Source: JBGQBN01 sp041494805 (GTDB lineage Bacteria; Acidobacteriota; Terriglobia; Terriglobales; Acidobacteriaceae). Taken from it: a stretch of DNA of 53,939 bases. The notes beneath the pieces are model-generated. The model saw only the letters and a program-made list of their open reading frames with translations, had not been told where the DNA came from and searched no databases. The translations under genes were made by a program, and so were the position numbers. The stretch's first letter is position 1; each line of letters begins with the position of its first letter. Shown piece by piece: positions 41,277 to 50,339 of the stretch. The DNA lies in contig JBGQBN010000025.1 in NCBI GenBank assembly GCA_041494805.1, forward strand, positions 1-53,939, in the 5' to 3' direction.

Positions 41277-42647
41277 CTAGTCTCCGGCTTGGCCCATGCG
41301 GGCGGGTTCCAATTTTTCGATTCTTACTTTGGCGATGCGGTGGCCTTCCATCTCTTCTACGCTGAAACGATGGCCTTCGTACACGAAGGCATCGCCTACG
41401 CGGGGAAGTCTTTGCAGGCGGGCGAGAATGAAGCCAGCCAGGGTTTCGAAGCCGCCGTCACGGGGTACGGCGAGCTGGTACTGCGACTCCAGATCGCGAA
41501 TGCTGACTGATCCTTCTAGCACTAGCGCGATCTTTCCTTCCAGGATGGGTTGTTCAGGTGGGGCTATGTCGTATTCGTCTTCGATTTCTCCTACTAGTTG
41601 TTCCAGAATGTCTTCGACCGTGATGACGCCAGCGGTCGAACCGAATTCGTCCACTACCACGGCCAGGTGCCGTTTGCGGTCTTTGAACTCTTCCAGCAGT
41701 TCGGTGAGCACTTTGGTTTCTGGCACCACCAGTACGTCGTGCATGATCTGGCTGATCTTCATGGCCGCGATGCGGGCGGCGATCGGTTGCAGGGGATTGG
41801 CGGTCAGCCTGAGGCGGGTCCAGCGCATCAGGTCTTTGGCGTAGAGCACGCCGATGATGTGTTCGGGACCGCGTTGCGGATCGAAGACCGGAATACGGGA
41901 ATGCTGCTCTTCGACGACTCGTTTCAGGGCTTCGTCGAGGCTGAGGTCGCCGGGCAGCGAAAAGATGTCGGGACGGGGAACCATGACCTCACGCACCGTC
42001 ACGCTGTCCAGTTCGAGGGCGTGGTGGATCATTTCTTCCTGGAAGGGCGGGATCTGGCCGAATTGCCGGCTGGCGGTCACGATCAGCTTGAGTTCATCCG
42101 GCGAGTGAATAACGCCTTGACGTATCTTGCGGGAGCCGAAAATACGCAGTACGGAGCCTGCGGCTCGGCTCATCACAAAAAGGAGGGGCCGGGTTAGGGT
42201 AAGGAAGACGTCCATCGGCGCCGCCACCGCCAGGGCCACCTGTTCTGCGCGCTGCAGGGCCAGGGATTTCGGCACTAGTTCGCCGAGAATGACGTGCAGG
42301 CAGGTGATCAGTGCGAAGGCGAACACGATGCCGAAAGCGTGGGAATAGATCTCCACGTGGGGAACCTGGCCGAGAACGCCCTCGACCATTCGGGCCAGCA
42401 ACGGTTCACCCACCCAGCCCAGGGTCAGGCTGACTACCGTGATTCCCAGCTGGACGCCGTTGACTACTTCGTCCAGATTGCGGTGCAGCTTTTGGACGAT
42501 GCGGGCGCCGATGCGGCGGGCCTCAATGAGCTGCTGGATGCGGGTGTCCCGCACGCTCACCAAGGAGAATTAGGCTGCGGCAAAGAAAGCGTTGGCTGCC
42601 ACCAGGAGCAGGATCAGGAAGACCCGGAGCAGCACAAAGGCGATCAT
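41277..42647 (-). pseudogene. CNNM/CBS-domain (HlyC/CorC-like) membrane protein with nonsense codon
   Basis: The full-length frame would start at ATG 42647 with MIAFVLLRVFLILLLVAANA, FFAAA, then TAA at 42570-42572, then FSLVSVRDTRIQQLIEARRI. Homologues have Glu there (AAEFSLVSVR-like), so one change GAA to TAA gives the stop. The rest is intact for 428 codons from 42563: CNNM membrane domain, two CBS domains (about residues 195-310, with DIFSLPGDLSLDEALKRVVE and VVDEFGSTAGVITVEDILEQ) and the CorC_HlyC transporter-associated domain to the end. CNNM proteins move Mg2+ or other cations. The TAA loses the first TM segment unless re-initiation from TTG 42563 or readthrough occurs. Confidence 0.75.
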
Positions 42648-42955
42648 GGATGGGCTAATTCTAACATTCCAAAGGAAGTATCGCACGGTTGCCAGCTTTA
42701 AGATGGGGCTAGAGGCTTCTTGCTTTCAACTGAGCAAGTTAGCCACCCTAGCGCCGCCTGAACCAGGCATCCAAATCTAGAATTCCTGCTTCCATTTTCA
42801 GGATTGACCGGTCTAACGCAACGGAGATCGCCGGTGAGCGAGTGGCTGGCTAATCCACAAGACCCCGATCGGAATCTCAGGAACAAAGCTTAGGCTACTT
42901 TCGTAACAGTGATTGAGGCTGACGGACTGGCCTTATTAACGGGCAGGAGGCAGAT
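42648..42955. other. Intergenic region, nothing recognised
   Basis: About 308 nt between the CNNM gene start and the MacA-like gene. It has no supported gene or repeat. It should hold two divergent promoters. Confidence 0.5.
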
Positions 42956-44167
42956 GTGAACGGTAACGGCAATGGTAAGAAGAAGCGGCGCAAACGGATC
43001 ATTATCATCAGCGTCGTCGTGGGCGTGGTATTGCTGGGGGCGATTGGACTGTTCGCCACCCGCGGCGGTACCAAGATAGATCCCTCGAAGCTGGCGAAGG
43101 TGGAAAAGGGAGATCTGGCCAAGAGCGTGGTGGCTACCGGTAAGGTGACGCCCATCACTAAGGTCGAGGTCAAATCCAAGGCTAGCGGCATCGTCAAGAA
43201 GCTGCTCGTGGATGCGGGCGACCGAGTAAAGAAGGGACAACTCTTGGCCCAGCTGGATAAGGAGGAAATTCAGGCGCAAGTGGAGCAGACCCGAGCAGCC
43301 TTGGCGGCGTCTGAGGCCAATCTGAAAAGTTCAGAGGCCGATTACGAGCGCTCCAAGATCGATGCCGAAGGACCGGACGTGCCTTTGCTGAAGCGGGCTT
43401 ATGAGCGCGCCATCGGGATGGCTAAGGAAGGCGTGGTTTCGACATCCGCTCTGGAGGACGCTCAGAAGAACTACGAGCTCTCTTTGAACAAACAGAACGT
43501 GTCCAAAGCACAACTGACCGTAATGAAGGCGAAAATTTTACAGTCCCAGGCGCAAGTCGCGCAGGACCGGGCCCATCTGAATCAGCTCATCGAGCAGCTC
43601 AGTTACACCGACATTGAGTCGCCCATCGACGGAGTGGTTCTTTCCCGCGATGTTGAAATGGGTGACGCTGTGAGCTCTATTCTGGTTCTGGGTTCCTCTG
43701 CAACTCTGGTGATGACCCTGGGTGACACGAGTGAAGTCTATGTAAAGGGCAAAGTGGACGAGAGCGACATTGGCAAGGTGTATCTGGGACAGCCGGCTCG
43801 GATCAAGGTGGAATCCTTCAAGGACAAGACTTTCAGCGGCAAGGTGACAAAAATTTCGCCCATGGGCGTGGAGAAGGACAACGTCACCACTTTCGAAGTG
43901 CGTGTGTCCATCAGCAATCCAGGTGGCGAATTGAAGGCAGAGATGACCGCCAACGCCGAGATTATTCTGGAAGAACACAAGAACGTGCTGCAGATTCCGG
44001 AAGGCGCCATTCTCTACGACAAGGACAAGAAAGCATCCGTCGAAGTGCCAGATGCGAAAAGCAAGGACGGGAAAAAGAAGATCGCGGTCAACATTGGCAT
44101 CTCCAATGGCGCCAAAACGGAAGTTCTCGGCGGCTTGAAGGAAAACGACCAAGTCGTGCTGCAGTAG
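42956..44167 (+). CDS. MacA/HlyD-type periplasmic adaptor
   Basis: A 403-residue membrane-fusion protein. GTG 42956 with AGGAGG just upstream. Basic N-terminus (KKKRRKR), one TM (IIIISVVVGVVLLGAIGLFA), then the lipoyl half-motif KVEVKSKASGIVKKLLVDAG, DRVKKGQLLAQLDKEEIQAQ, a long alpha-hairpin (about residues 105-215), YTDIESPIDGVVLSRDVEMG, the beta-barrel YVKGKVDESDIGKVYLGQPA, and GELKAEMTANAEIILEEHKN. The closing C-terminal domain is normal. Adaptors of this kind link an ABC pump to an outer-membrane channel. The MacB-type permease pair at 5366-7872 would be a matching partner but lies 35 kb away. Confidence 0.92.
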   Translation: MNGNGNGKKKRRKRIIIISVVVGVVLLGAIGLFATRGGTKIDPSKLAKVEKGDLAKSVVATGKVTPITKVEVKSKASGIVKKLLVDAGDRVKKGQLLAQLDKEEIQAQVEQTRAALAASEANLKSSEADYERSKIDAEGPDVPLLKRAYERAIGMAKEGVVSTSALEDAQKNYELSLNKQNVSKAQLTVMKAKILQSQAQVAQDRAHLNQLIEQLSYTDIESPIDGVVLSRDVEMGDAVSSILVLGSSATLVMTLGDTSEVYVKGKVDESDIGKVYLGQPARIKVESFKDKTFSGKVTKISPMGVEKDNVTTFEVRVSISNPGGELKAEMTANAEIILEEHKNVLQIPEGAILYDKDKKASVEVPDAKSKDGKKKIAVNIGISNGAKTEVLGGLKENDQVVLQ

Positions 44168-44206
44168 ACAGGCTTCAGGCTTCAGGCTTCAGGCTCGAGG
44201 CTTCAG
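44168..44206. repeat. 7-bp 'CAGGCTT' microsatellite
   Basis: About five units (caggcttcaggcttcaggcttcaggctcgaggcttcagg) lie directly after the MacA-like stop. A simple tandem repeat, possibly unstable. Confidence 0.75.
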
Positions 44207-44338
44207 GGTTGTGGCCTGACGCCTGGCGCCGGAAGCCTAGTTTTTATGAATCTTTCCGAGATCCTGCGCCAGCCGTTCGCTACCTTACTGGGCACATAAG
44301 ATCAGGTTTTGAAAAGGGGAGTTCTCGAAGGAGGACCA

Positions 44339-45259
44339 ATGAAACTCCGCATGCAAACTTTGGCTACCTTGTACGTGATTTTGCTTCTTGCTGCTCTCCC
44401 GGCAGCTGCGTCCGTCCAGGGATCGTTTGAGCGCACCTTTCAGGTCACTGGTCCGGTGGAACTGGAGGTCTTGACGCACTCGGGCGACATCATGGTTCAC
44501 AGCGGTCCGGCGGGAACGGTTTCCATCAAGGGGAAGATTCAGGTCGGTGACCGGTGGTTCTCCGGGGAGCGGCGGGCTGAGGTCAGCGAACTGGAAAAGA
44601 ACCCTCCTATCCGGCAGAGCGGAAACAGCATCCACATTGATTACCTTAATGTGCGCAACATCGCGATCGACTACGACATTACCGTGCCGTCGGATACCAA
44701 TGTGCGCACGCACAGCGGCTCCGGGGACCAGACCATCGAGGGCCTGCATACCACCCTCGATCTGGAAAGCGGATCAGGTGATATGTGGCTTCGGGACATC
44801 AACGGTGATATTCATGTCCATACTGGTTCCGGAAATATCGAAGCGCGGGACATTTCGGGTCCGCTAAATGCGGAGGCTGGAAGTGGTGACATTCGCGTGG
44901 AAGCCAAAGGCAAGGGTGATGTGCGAGTCCACACAGGTTCAGGGAACATTGAGCTGCACGAGGTTCACGGCACGTTGCATGCGGAGGCCGAAAGCGGAGA
45001 TGTCAGCATAGATGGCGAGCAGACGGGTGCCTGGGAGGTAAGGACGGGGTCGGGAGACGTTGAGCTTCGTCTACCGAGCCAGGCCGCGTTCGACCTGGGA
45101 GCATCGACGGGCTCCGGCAGCGTCATCGTGGACCATCCGGTGACCATGACGATCCAGGGGGACGTGGAGCGCTCGCACCGCTCGATCAACGGTAAGGTAC
45201 GCGGCGGCGGGCCTCAGCTAACCGTGCATACCGGCTCGGGTGACGTTCACATCGACTGA
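44339..45259 (+). CDS. DUF4097 secreted beta-helix-like protein (paralogue 1)
   Basis: A 306-residue exported protein with GGAGG before ATG 44339 (9-nt ribosome spacing). Signal peptide (MQTLATLYVILLLAALPAAA, cut before SVQGS). The mature part is a run of repeated short strands with the motif HSGSGD/TGSGNIEL, such as SGDIMVHSGPAGTVSIKGKI, LDLESGSGDMWLRDINGDIH, HTGSGNIEARDISGPLNAEA and HTGSGNIELHEVHGTLHAEA. This matches DUF4097, a beta-solenoid of unknown role. It ends LTVHTGSGDVHID. The next gene starts 22 nt later and is a paralogue. They may be co-expressed surface or periplasmic proteins. Confidence 0.88.
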   Translation: MKLRMQTLATLYVILLLAALPAAASVQGSFERTFQVTGPVELEVLTHSGDIMVHSGPAGTVSIKGKIQVGDRWFSGERRAEVSELEKNPPIRQSGNSIHIDYLNVRNIAIDYDITVPSDTNVRTHSGSGDQTIEGLHTTLDLESGSGDMWLRDINGDIHVHTGSGNIEARDISGPLNAEAGSGDIRVEAKGKGDVRVHTGSGNIELHEVHGTLHAEAESGDVSIDGEQTGAWEVRTGSGDVELRLPSQAAFDLGASTGSGSVIVDHPVTMTIQGDVERSHRSINGKVRGGGPQLTVHTGSGDVHID

Positions 45260-45281
45260 GAGATGTTTCGCGGAGGAAATC

Positions 45282-46268
45282 ATGAGATCGGGACGAATCA
45301 GTTTGTCCATTCTCGCGGCCTGCGTTCTTCTGATTCTGACTTGCATGCAAGCGGCGCCGGCAGCGGCCTTCGCGGAGGGTTCGTTTCAACGCACCTTGCA
45401 GGTCACGGGCCCGCTGAATCTCGAGCTGACCACTGGCTCAGGCAGCATCCAGGTGCGCACTGGCAGCTCAAACCAGGTGCTGGTGACCGGCCACATCAAG
45501 GCCACGGATTGGTTCGGAGGCAATGCCGAGGAGAAGGTGAAACGGTTGCAAGCCAATCCTCCCGTGCAGCAGAGCGGGAATGACATCCGAATTGGCCACA
45601 TTGATGATTCCGAACTGCGCCACAACGTATCCATCAGCTACGAGTTGATCGTCCCGGCGGACACACAGTTGCGATCTCATACCGGCTCGGGCAATCAGAC
45701 AGTCGACGGCGTCCACGGACCGCTGGACATCGGAACGGGCTCTGGAGATCTCAAGATTTCCAATGCCGGCAATACCGTCCACGCCGATACCGGGTCGGGA
45801 AATATTGACATTGACCACGTGATGGGCAACGTACGAGCCAAGACGGGCAGCGGATCCATCCGCGCAACCGGGATTGCGGGCGGCTTCGAGGCTGATACTG
45901 GTAGTGGACACATAACCCTGGAGCAAACGGCTCCCGGCGCTGTGCGGGCGGACACAGGGTCGGGCGGTATGGAACTTAGGGGAGTGCGAGGTTCGCTGGA
46001 GGCAAAAGCGGGGAGCGGCACTATCCGGGCCGAGGGCGATCCTACCGGGGCATGGACTGTGCATACGGGATCGGGCACAGTGCAGCTGAAGTTTCCCTCT
46101 GACGCGGCTTTCGATCTTGATGCCCATACCAGTTCGGGCTCGATTTCTGTGGACCGTCCGGTCACCGTGCAAGGCCAGTTGGGACGGAAAGACATACGGG
46201 GCAAGGTTCGTGGCGGCGGCGTGCCGGTGGAAGTGCAGACGGGGTCGGGAAATATAGAAATCGAATAG
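45282..46268 (+). CDS. DUF4097 secreted beta-helix-like protein (paralogue 2)
   Basis: A 328-residue protein from ATG 45282 with GGAGG 8 nt upstream. Signal peptide SILAACVLLILTCMQAAPAA. Same plan as the preceding gene: EGSFQRTLQVTGPLNLELTT, SNQVLVTGHIKATDWFGGNA, HTGSGNQTVDGVHGPLDIGT, DTGSGNIDIDHVMGNVRAKT. About ten GSG-turn repeats, ending VQTGSGNIEIE. The paralogue pair shares the start, the FxGxLNLELTTGSGS opening and the closing KVRGGGxPVxVxTGSGxIxI motif, so it arose by tandem duplication. The upstream MacA-like adaptor is on the same strand, 0.2 kb before the pair. Confidence 0.88.
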   Translation: MRSGRISLSILAACVLLILTCMQAAPAAAFAEGSFQRTLQVTGPLNLELTTGSGSIQVRTGSSNQVLVTGHIKATDWFGGNAEEKVKRLQANPPVQQSGNDIRIGHIDDSELRHNVSISYELIVPADTQLRSHTGSGNQTVDGVHGPLDIGTGSGDLKISNAGNTVHADTGSGNIDIDHVMGNVRAKTGSGSIRATGIAGGFEADTGSGHITLEQTAPGAVRADTGSGGMELRGVRGSLEAKAGSGTIRAEGDPTGAWTVHTGSGTVQLKFPSDAAFDLDAHTSSGSISVDRPVTVQGQLGRKDIRGKVRGGGVPVEVQTGSGNIEIE

Positions 46269-46302
46269 GAGTCGCCAGTCGTCAGGTATCAGTCGTCAGG
46301 AA
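46269..46302. repeat. Degenerate 'GTCGTCAG' microsatellite
   Basis: agtcgccagtcgtcaggtatcagtcgtcagg just after the stop of the second DUF4097 gene. Same family as 41221-41270. The rest of the gap to 46463 has no recognised feature. Confidence 0.6.
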
Positions 46303-46463
46303 AAACGGAACTGGCTCCGTTGTCGCGGAGGACTACCCACCCTAACGACCGCGGAGTGACGACCGAGGACTCGAGCTATTACCTCCGTGCCTTGACTCAA
46401 CCCGCACCGACAGGTTACTTTCGCGTTTTCCCGAAAACATTCTGCTCTTAAACGAGGAATCAT

Positions 46464-47294
46464 TTGGCACCGCGGCCCATCGTTACTCTGACCACCGATT
46501 TTGGACTCAACGACCACTTTGTGGGGACGATCAAGGGCGTCATCCTGGGAATTGTCCCAGAGGCGGAGATCGTGGACATCTGCCACAGCGTGCAGGCGTT
46601 TGACGTGCTGGACGCGGCGCTGACCATTGCTCAGGCCTATTCCTACTTCCCGACCGGTACGGTTCATCTGGTGGTAGTGGATCCCGGGGTGGGTACGGCG
46701 CGGCGGCCGATCCTGGTCAGCAGTGATCGGCATCATTTTGTCGCGCCTGACAATGGCGTGCTTTCGCTGATTTACAGCCGGGAAGAACGGCTGCATGTGC
46801 GGCACGTCACCTCAGAACACTATTTTCTGCAACCGGTGAGCAACACCTTTCATGGGCGGGATATTTTCGCTCCGGTGGCAGCCTGGCTGGCCAAGCGAGT
46901 TGAGTCCGACAAGTTTGGCGAGGAAATCTCTGATTTTGTGCGCTTCAATGCGCCCAAGCCCAAGCTAGTGGATGGAAACATACTGCGGGGCGTGGTGCTG
47001 AAGATAGATCGCTTTGGCAATCTGGTCACCAACATCACACCGCAAGATGCTCCCATGCTGTTCGAAGCGACGCCACCGCCATTCAAGATTCTGGTGGGCA
47101 AGCGCGAGATCAGTGAAATGAAGAAATTCTACGCGGAGGGTACGCCGGGAGAAGTTTTCGGGATCCTGGGGAGCATGGGATACCTGGAGATCGCCGCCAA
47201 TCGGGCTTCCGCCGCGCAGACTATCGGCGTGGGCAAAGGCAGCGATGTGGATGTGGTGCTGGAAGGCGCGGCCGCAGCGGGTAATGGGCAATAG
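46464..47294 (+). CDS. SAM hydrolase (DUF62 / SAM hydroxide adenosyltransferase)
   Basis: A 276-residue enzyme. The TTG start at 46464 follows GAGGAATCA. It opens PIVTLTTDFGLNDHFVGTIK, then PEAEIVDICHSVQAFDVLDA, VVVDPGVGTARRPILVS (the Asp-Arg pair of the active site), VAPDNGVLSLIY, NTFHGRDIFAPVAAWLA (His) and VLKIDRFGNLVTNITPQDAP. The Asp-Arg-His set and the NTFHGRD motif match the SAM-hydrolysing fluorinase relatives. It converts SAM to adenosine and methionine using water. The biological role is unclear. It overlaps no neighbour and is convergent with the GGDEF gene (2-nt gap). Confidence 0.93.
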   Translation: MAPRPIVTLTTDFGLNDHFVGTIKGVILGIVPEAEIVDICHSVQAFDVLDAALTIAQAYSYFPTGTVHLVVVDPGVGTARRPILVSSDRHHFVAPDNGVLSLIYSREERLHVRHVTSEHYFLQPVSNTFHGRDIFAPVAAWLAKRVESDKFGEEISDFVRFNAPKPKLVDGNILRGVVLKIDRFGNLVTNITPQDAPMLFEATPPPFKILVGKREISEMKKFYAEGTPGEVFGILGSMGYLEIAANRASAAQTIGVGKGSDVDVVLEGAAAAGNGQ

Positions 47295-47296
47295 GC

Positions 47297-48109
47297 TCAG
47301 GAAGTTTGAGTAGCGCTCAGAGGAGTTCGACGCTTCTCCTCGTACATGGCCTGGTCAGCCGCGTCTAACACCGCTTGCGGGTCGGCGCCGCGTTGATAGG
47401 TTGCGGTTCCGCAACTCAGCGACATTTTGTATCCCTTGATCGGTTCCGCCCGATTCCACTGGTCCACTTCGCGCTGCAACCGTTCAACTGCCCTAGCAGA
47501 CTTTTGGTCGTCGACATCAACCAGCAAGACGAGAAACTCATCGCCTCCGTAACGGCTGATGATGTCCGACGTACGAAACGTTCTTTGCAGCAACAGAGCT
47601 ACTTCCCGAAGAATGTGGTCGCCCACCATGTGTCCGAAGGAATCGTTGACTTGCTTGAAACCGTTTACGTCGATCATTAGAAACGCGAGTCTGTAATTCT
47701 GACGATCCGCCCGGGTTACCTCTCGGGTGATGGCCTGGGTAATGTAGCGGCGGTTGTATAGCTCGGTCAGGGAGTCGATCACCGCCAGCCGCTCGGCGGT
47801 TTCGCGGAGAACGAGCTCACGTATCAGTTGCTTTTGGGTTCTTTTCAGATTCCGCCGCTGCTCCACTACGTAACCGCTCAGCAGAACCACCAGGAAGAAC
47901 AAACCACACAATAGCTGAGGAACGTAATTTCGCTCGGACTCGGAATTCTGTAGATTCCAAAGCAGCCGGGGAAAGACCCGGAGAACGATGCCGGCGGCCA
48001 GCACCAACATCACGAAGATGGTAACCGACAAAAGATGGGAGAATCGGCCCTGTACGGAGTCAATGTCTTCCCGCAGCTTGGCCAGTTCGGCGGTGTTGAG
48101 CTCTTGCAT
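47297..48109 (-). CDS. Membrane GGDEF diguanylate cyclase
   Basis: A 270-residue protein. Two TM segments (HLLSVTIFVMLVLAAGIVLR and QLLCGLFFLVVLLSGYVVEQ) with a short linker, then a GGDEF domain: DSLTELYNRRYITQAITREV, DVNGFKQVNDSFGHMVGDHI, RTSDIISRYGGDEFLVLLVD. GGDEF is intact and the upstream RTSD forms an inhibitory (I-site) RxxD motif. It makes cyclic-di-GMP, controlling motility or pili; the type IV pilus genes to the right would be a fitting target. ATG 48109 is used because homology starts near it; an upstream TTG at 48130 is possible. No EAL domain. Confidence 0.92.
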   Translation of the reverse strand: MQELNTAELAKLREDIDSVQGRFSHLLSVTIFVMLVLAAGIVLRVFPRLLWNLQNSESERNYVPQLLCGLFFLVVLLSGYVVEQRRNLKRTQKQLIRELVLRETAERLAVIDSLTELYNRRYITQAITREVTRADRQNYRLAFLMIDVNGFKQVNDSFGHMVGDHILREVALLLQRTFRTSDIISRYGGDEFLVLLVDVDDQKSARAVERLQREVDQWNRAEPIKGYKMSLSCGTATYQRGADPQAVLDAADQAMYEEKRRTPLSATQTS

Positions 48110-48242
48110 CACGGGATTGGCGGTGAGCAACGGAGGTGGAACCGCTCAAGGAATGGTCTCACGGCTCAGTCTGCTGCAATTTAACTCTACCTGACTCGCG
48201 GGGCTATGAAAGGTAACGGAAGTAATCCTGCAAGCGGAGGGG

Positions 48243-48476
48243 CTACGAGCTCTTTGGTTTGGGATGGACGTGGCTCTCCATCTCTGCCGTCCACTTGAGG
48301 AAGCGCCACAGGCTGGTGCGTTCGCGCCACATGAACTCCCAGAACTCCAAGAAGCCAATTTGCTGCATTTTTACACCACAATAGGTCTCGATCCGCCAGA
48401 GCAGGTAAGGGCTGCGCCACGGGGCGAGGCGGTGGCCGCGGGTGGCGTTCCACAGAAATCTTAGGATGTAGCGCAT
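48243..48476 (-). CDS. Short acidobacterial conserved protein (77 aa)
   Basis: Reading MRYILRFLWNATRGHRLAPW, RSPYLLWRIETYCGVKMQQI, GFLEFWEFMWRERTSLWRFL, KWTAEMESHVHPKPKSS. Aromatic, Trp/Arg-rich and basic, no signal or TM. I know similar short proteins from acidobacterial genomes (WNATRGxRLxPWRSPYLxWRIETYxG) but not a function. Start ATG 48476; the product is a plausible small nucleic-acid- or membrane-surface-binding peptide. A single gene between the GGDEF gene and a TPR gene. Confidence 0.7.
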   Translation of the reverse strand: MRYILRFLWNATRGHRLAPWRSPYLLWRIETYCGVKMQQIGFLEFWEFMWRERTSLWRFLKWTAEMESHVHPKPKSS

Positions 48477-48566
48477 GGGGCTTTCTTAGTATAGCCTGCG
48501 ACGTGGCCGCTGGCACTTCGGCAAGTGCATGCTAGAATCCATTCTCCGCCCAGGGGTTCCGTTCGC

Positions 48567-48923
48567 ATGGTTGACGAGAACGCGCGCCAGAAGGCCGAAG
48601 ACCATTACTACGCCGCCCTTGATCTGGTGGCTGAGGGTGAGCGAGAGCGTGCCTTGGAGGAATACAGGAAGTCACTGGAGGCCGATCCCGGCTTTACTGA
48701 GGCGATGCACGGACTGGCTCGGGTCCTGCAGGACCTCAACCGGCTGGACGAGGCCGTAGCGGTAGCAAAGCGTATTGCGGAACTGGATCCTGATGACGTG
48801 CTCGCCCACACCAGCTTGTCGGTTCTCTATCAGAAAAAGGGCATGGTCCCGGAAGCGGAAGCGGAGGGGAACAAGGCGCGGGTGCTGGGGTGGAAGCAGC
48901 AGTTGAAAAAAGGCAGCTCCTAG
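48567..48923 (+). CDS. TPR-repeat protein
   Basis: A 118-residue protein. VDENARQKAEDHYYAALDLV begins the first helix pair, then GERERALEEYRKSLEADPGF, TEAMHGLARVLQDLNRLDEA, VAVAKRIAELDPDDVLAHTS and LSVLYQKKGMVPEAEAEGNK. Three TPR motifs of 34 residues with normal consensus positions (W/L/G/Y/A/F/P). No signal or membrane segment. ATG 48567 is taken because the upstream extension to 48525 is poor. It is probably a scaffold for an unknown partner. It lies divergently beside the short protein gene and convergently to pilR. Confidence 0.82.
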   Translation: MVDENARQKAEDHYYAALDLVAEGERERALEEYRKSLEADPGFTEAMHGLARVLQDLNRLDEAVAVAKRIAELDPDDVLAHTSLSVLYQKKGMVPEAEAEGNKARVLGWKQQLKKGSS

Positions 48924-48944
48924 CTTCCGGCTCCTCGCTTCTAG

Positions 48945-50339
48945 CTACAACTCGTACTTCTTCACCAAGTGCCGAAAGGAACGATAGGAGATTTTCAACA
49001 GGTCAGCGGCGCGGGTCTGGACGCCATTCGACTGCGCCAGCGCCCCTTGCAGCAGCGAGCGCTCAATGTCAGCGACGTATTTTCCCATGTCAACCCCGTC
49101 CGGCAAGACCGCGCCGTTCACGGATACCCCTGAGCCGGGAGATCCGGCACCGGCCGCTGCAGCGCGCGCTTTGCGGAGCTCGGCCGGAAGTTCGACATGC
49201 AGCTCTTCCGCGGTCTCGAGAGCCACGGCCCTTTCGACTGTGTTTTCCAGCTGGCGGACATTGCCCGGCCAGTCATAACCACAGAGTGCTTCGAGAGAAG
49301 CCTCATTCACCCGCAGAATGCTCTTCCCTGCCGCCGGGGCGTACTTCTTGAGGAAATGATTGACCAGAAGCGGCATGTCCTCGCGGCGCTCGCGCAAGGG
49401 CGGGACGCAGACCGGGATCACGCTCAGGCGGTAATAAAGGTCCTCACGGAAAGTATTTTCCGCAACCTGCTTGTCGAGGTCGCGGTTAGTGGCCGCGATC
49501 ACGCGGACATCGATGGCGATCTCGCTGGTGCCCCCCACCGGACGCACGCTGCGCTCCTGTAACACGCGGAGCAGTTTGACTTGCATGGTCAGGGTCATTT
49601 CACTGATTTCGTCCAGGAAGATGGTGCCTTTGTCGGCTACTTCGAACAGTCCGCGCTTGTTCTGGTTGGCTCCGGTGAAAGCGCCTTTCACATAGCCGAA
49701 CAGTTCGCTTTCGAGCAGAGTTTCCGGAAAGGCTCCGCAATTGATGGAAACGAAGGGCTCGGCGGCGCGAGGTGAGCACACATGGACGGCGCGGGCCACC
49801 AGTTCCTTGCCCGTGCCGCTTTCACCATAGATCAGGACTGTGCTCTGGGTGGACGCCACGGTGCGGATGGTCTGTTTGAGCTTCTCCATCGCAGGACTGA
49901 CGCCGACAATATTGTCCAGGGAGTTGCGGGTAGCGGCGTCGCGCTTGAAGGCGAAGTTCTGGCGGCTGAGTACGACTTTCTCGAGGGCGCGGTTGATGGC
50001 CAGCTTGATTTCGTCCACCAAGCCTGGCGACTTGCGGATGTAGTCCGTAGCGCCGCCGGCTTTGACGGCTTGCACGGCCGCTTCATAATCTTCGACTGCG
50101 GTGATGAGGATGACCGCCGAGTCAGGCGAAACCTGGTGGGCATGGCGGAGCACTTCGATGCCGTCGATATTTGGCATCTTGATGTCGGTGACCACCACGT
50201 CGTACAGGGCACCGTCGAGCTTCCGTTTCGCATGCTCGCCTGAATTCACGGTTTCGACCTTGTGGCCATCCCGGCGCAGGGCGATGTCCAGCATTTCGCA
50301 GATGGAGCGCTCATCGTCACAAACCAGGATGTTACCCAC
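48945..50339 (-). CDS. pilR: Sigma54-dependent response regulator, PilR-like
   Basis: A 464-residue NtrC-family regulator. Receiver domain with phospho-acceptor in DVVVTDIKMPNIDGIEVLRH. AAA+ domain with Walker A GESGTGKELVARAVH, the sigma54-contact GAFTGAN, Walker B GTIFLDEISEM, and RDLDKQVAENTFREDLYYRL. The Fis-type HTH is at the end: VQTRAADLLKISYRSFRHLV. The GTG at 50339 has GGAGGAGC upstream and overlaps the pilS stop by 8 nt; the longer frame is rejected. With the PilS-like sensor it forms a two-component system expected to drive pilin expression by sigma54 RNA polymerase. Confidence 0.92.
   Translation of the reverse strand: MGNILVCDDERSICEMLDIALRRDGHKVETVNSGEHAKRKLDGALYDVVVTDIKMPNIDGIEVLRHAHQVSPDSAVILITAVEDYEAAVQAVKAGGATDYIRKSPGLVDEIKLAINRALEKVVLSRQNFAFKRDAATRNSLDNIVGVSPAMEKLKQTIRTVASTQSTVLIYGESGTGKELVARAVHVCSPRAAEPFVSINCGAFPETLLESELFGYVKGAFTGANQNKRGLFEVADKGTIFLDEISEMTLTMQVKLLRVLQERSVRPVGGTSEIAIDVRVIAATNRDLDKQVAENTFREDLYYRLSVIPVCVPPLRERREDMPLLVNHFLKKYAPAAGKSILRVNEASLEALCGYDWPGNVRQLENTVERAVALETAEELHVELPAELRKARAAAAGAGSPGSGVSVNGAVLPDGVDMGKYVADIERSLLQGALAQSNGVQTRAADLLKISYRSFRHLVKKYEL

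Noticed and set aside
42292..42701. Plus-strand frame of 135 residues opposite the CNNM gene start
   Set aside because: Antisense of the CNNM membrane domain; no features of its own.
44168..44206. CRISPR-like short repeat array
   Set aside because: Units are 7 nt without spacers; it is a simple microsatellite.
44700..46260. Repeated GGxTCGGG-like DNA within the DUF4097 genes as a CRISPR or minisatellite
   Set aside because: The periodicity follows the GSG-turn repeats of the proteins and varies by codon; it is coding.
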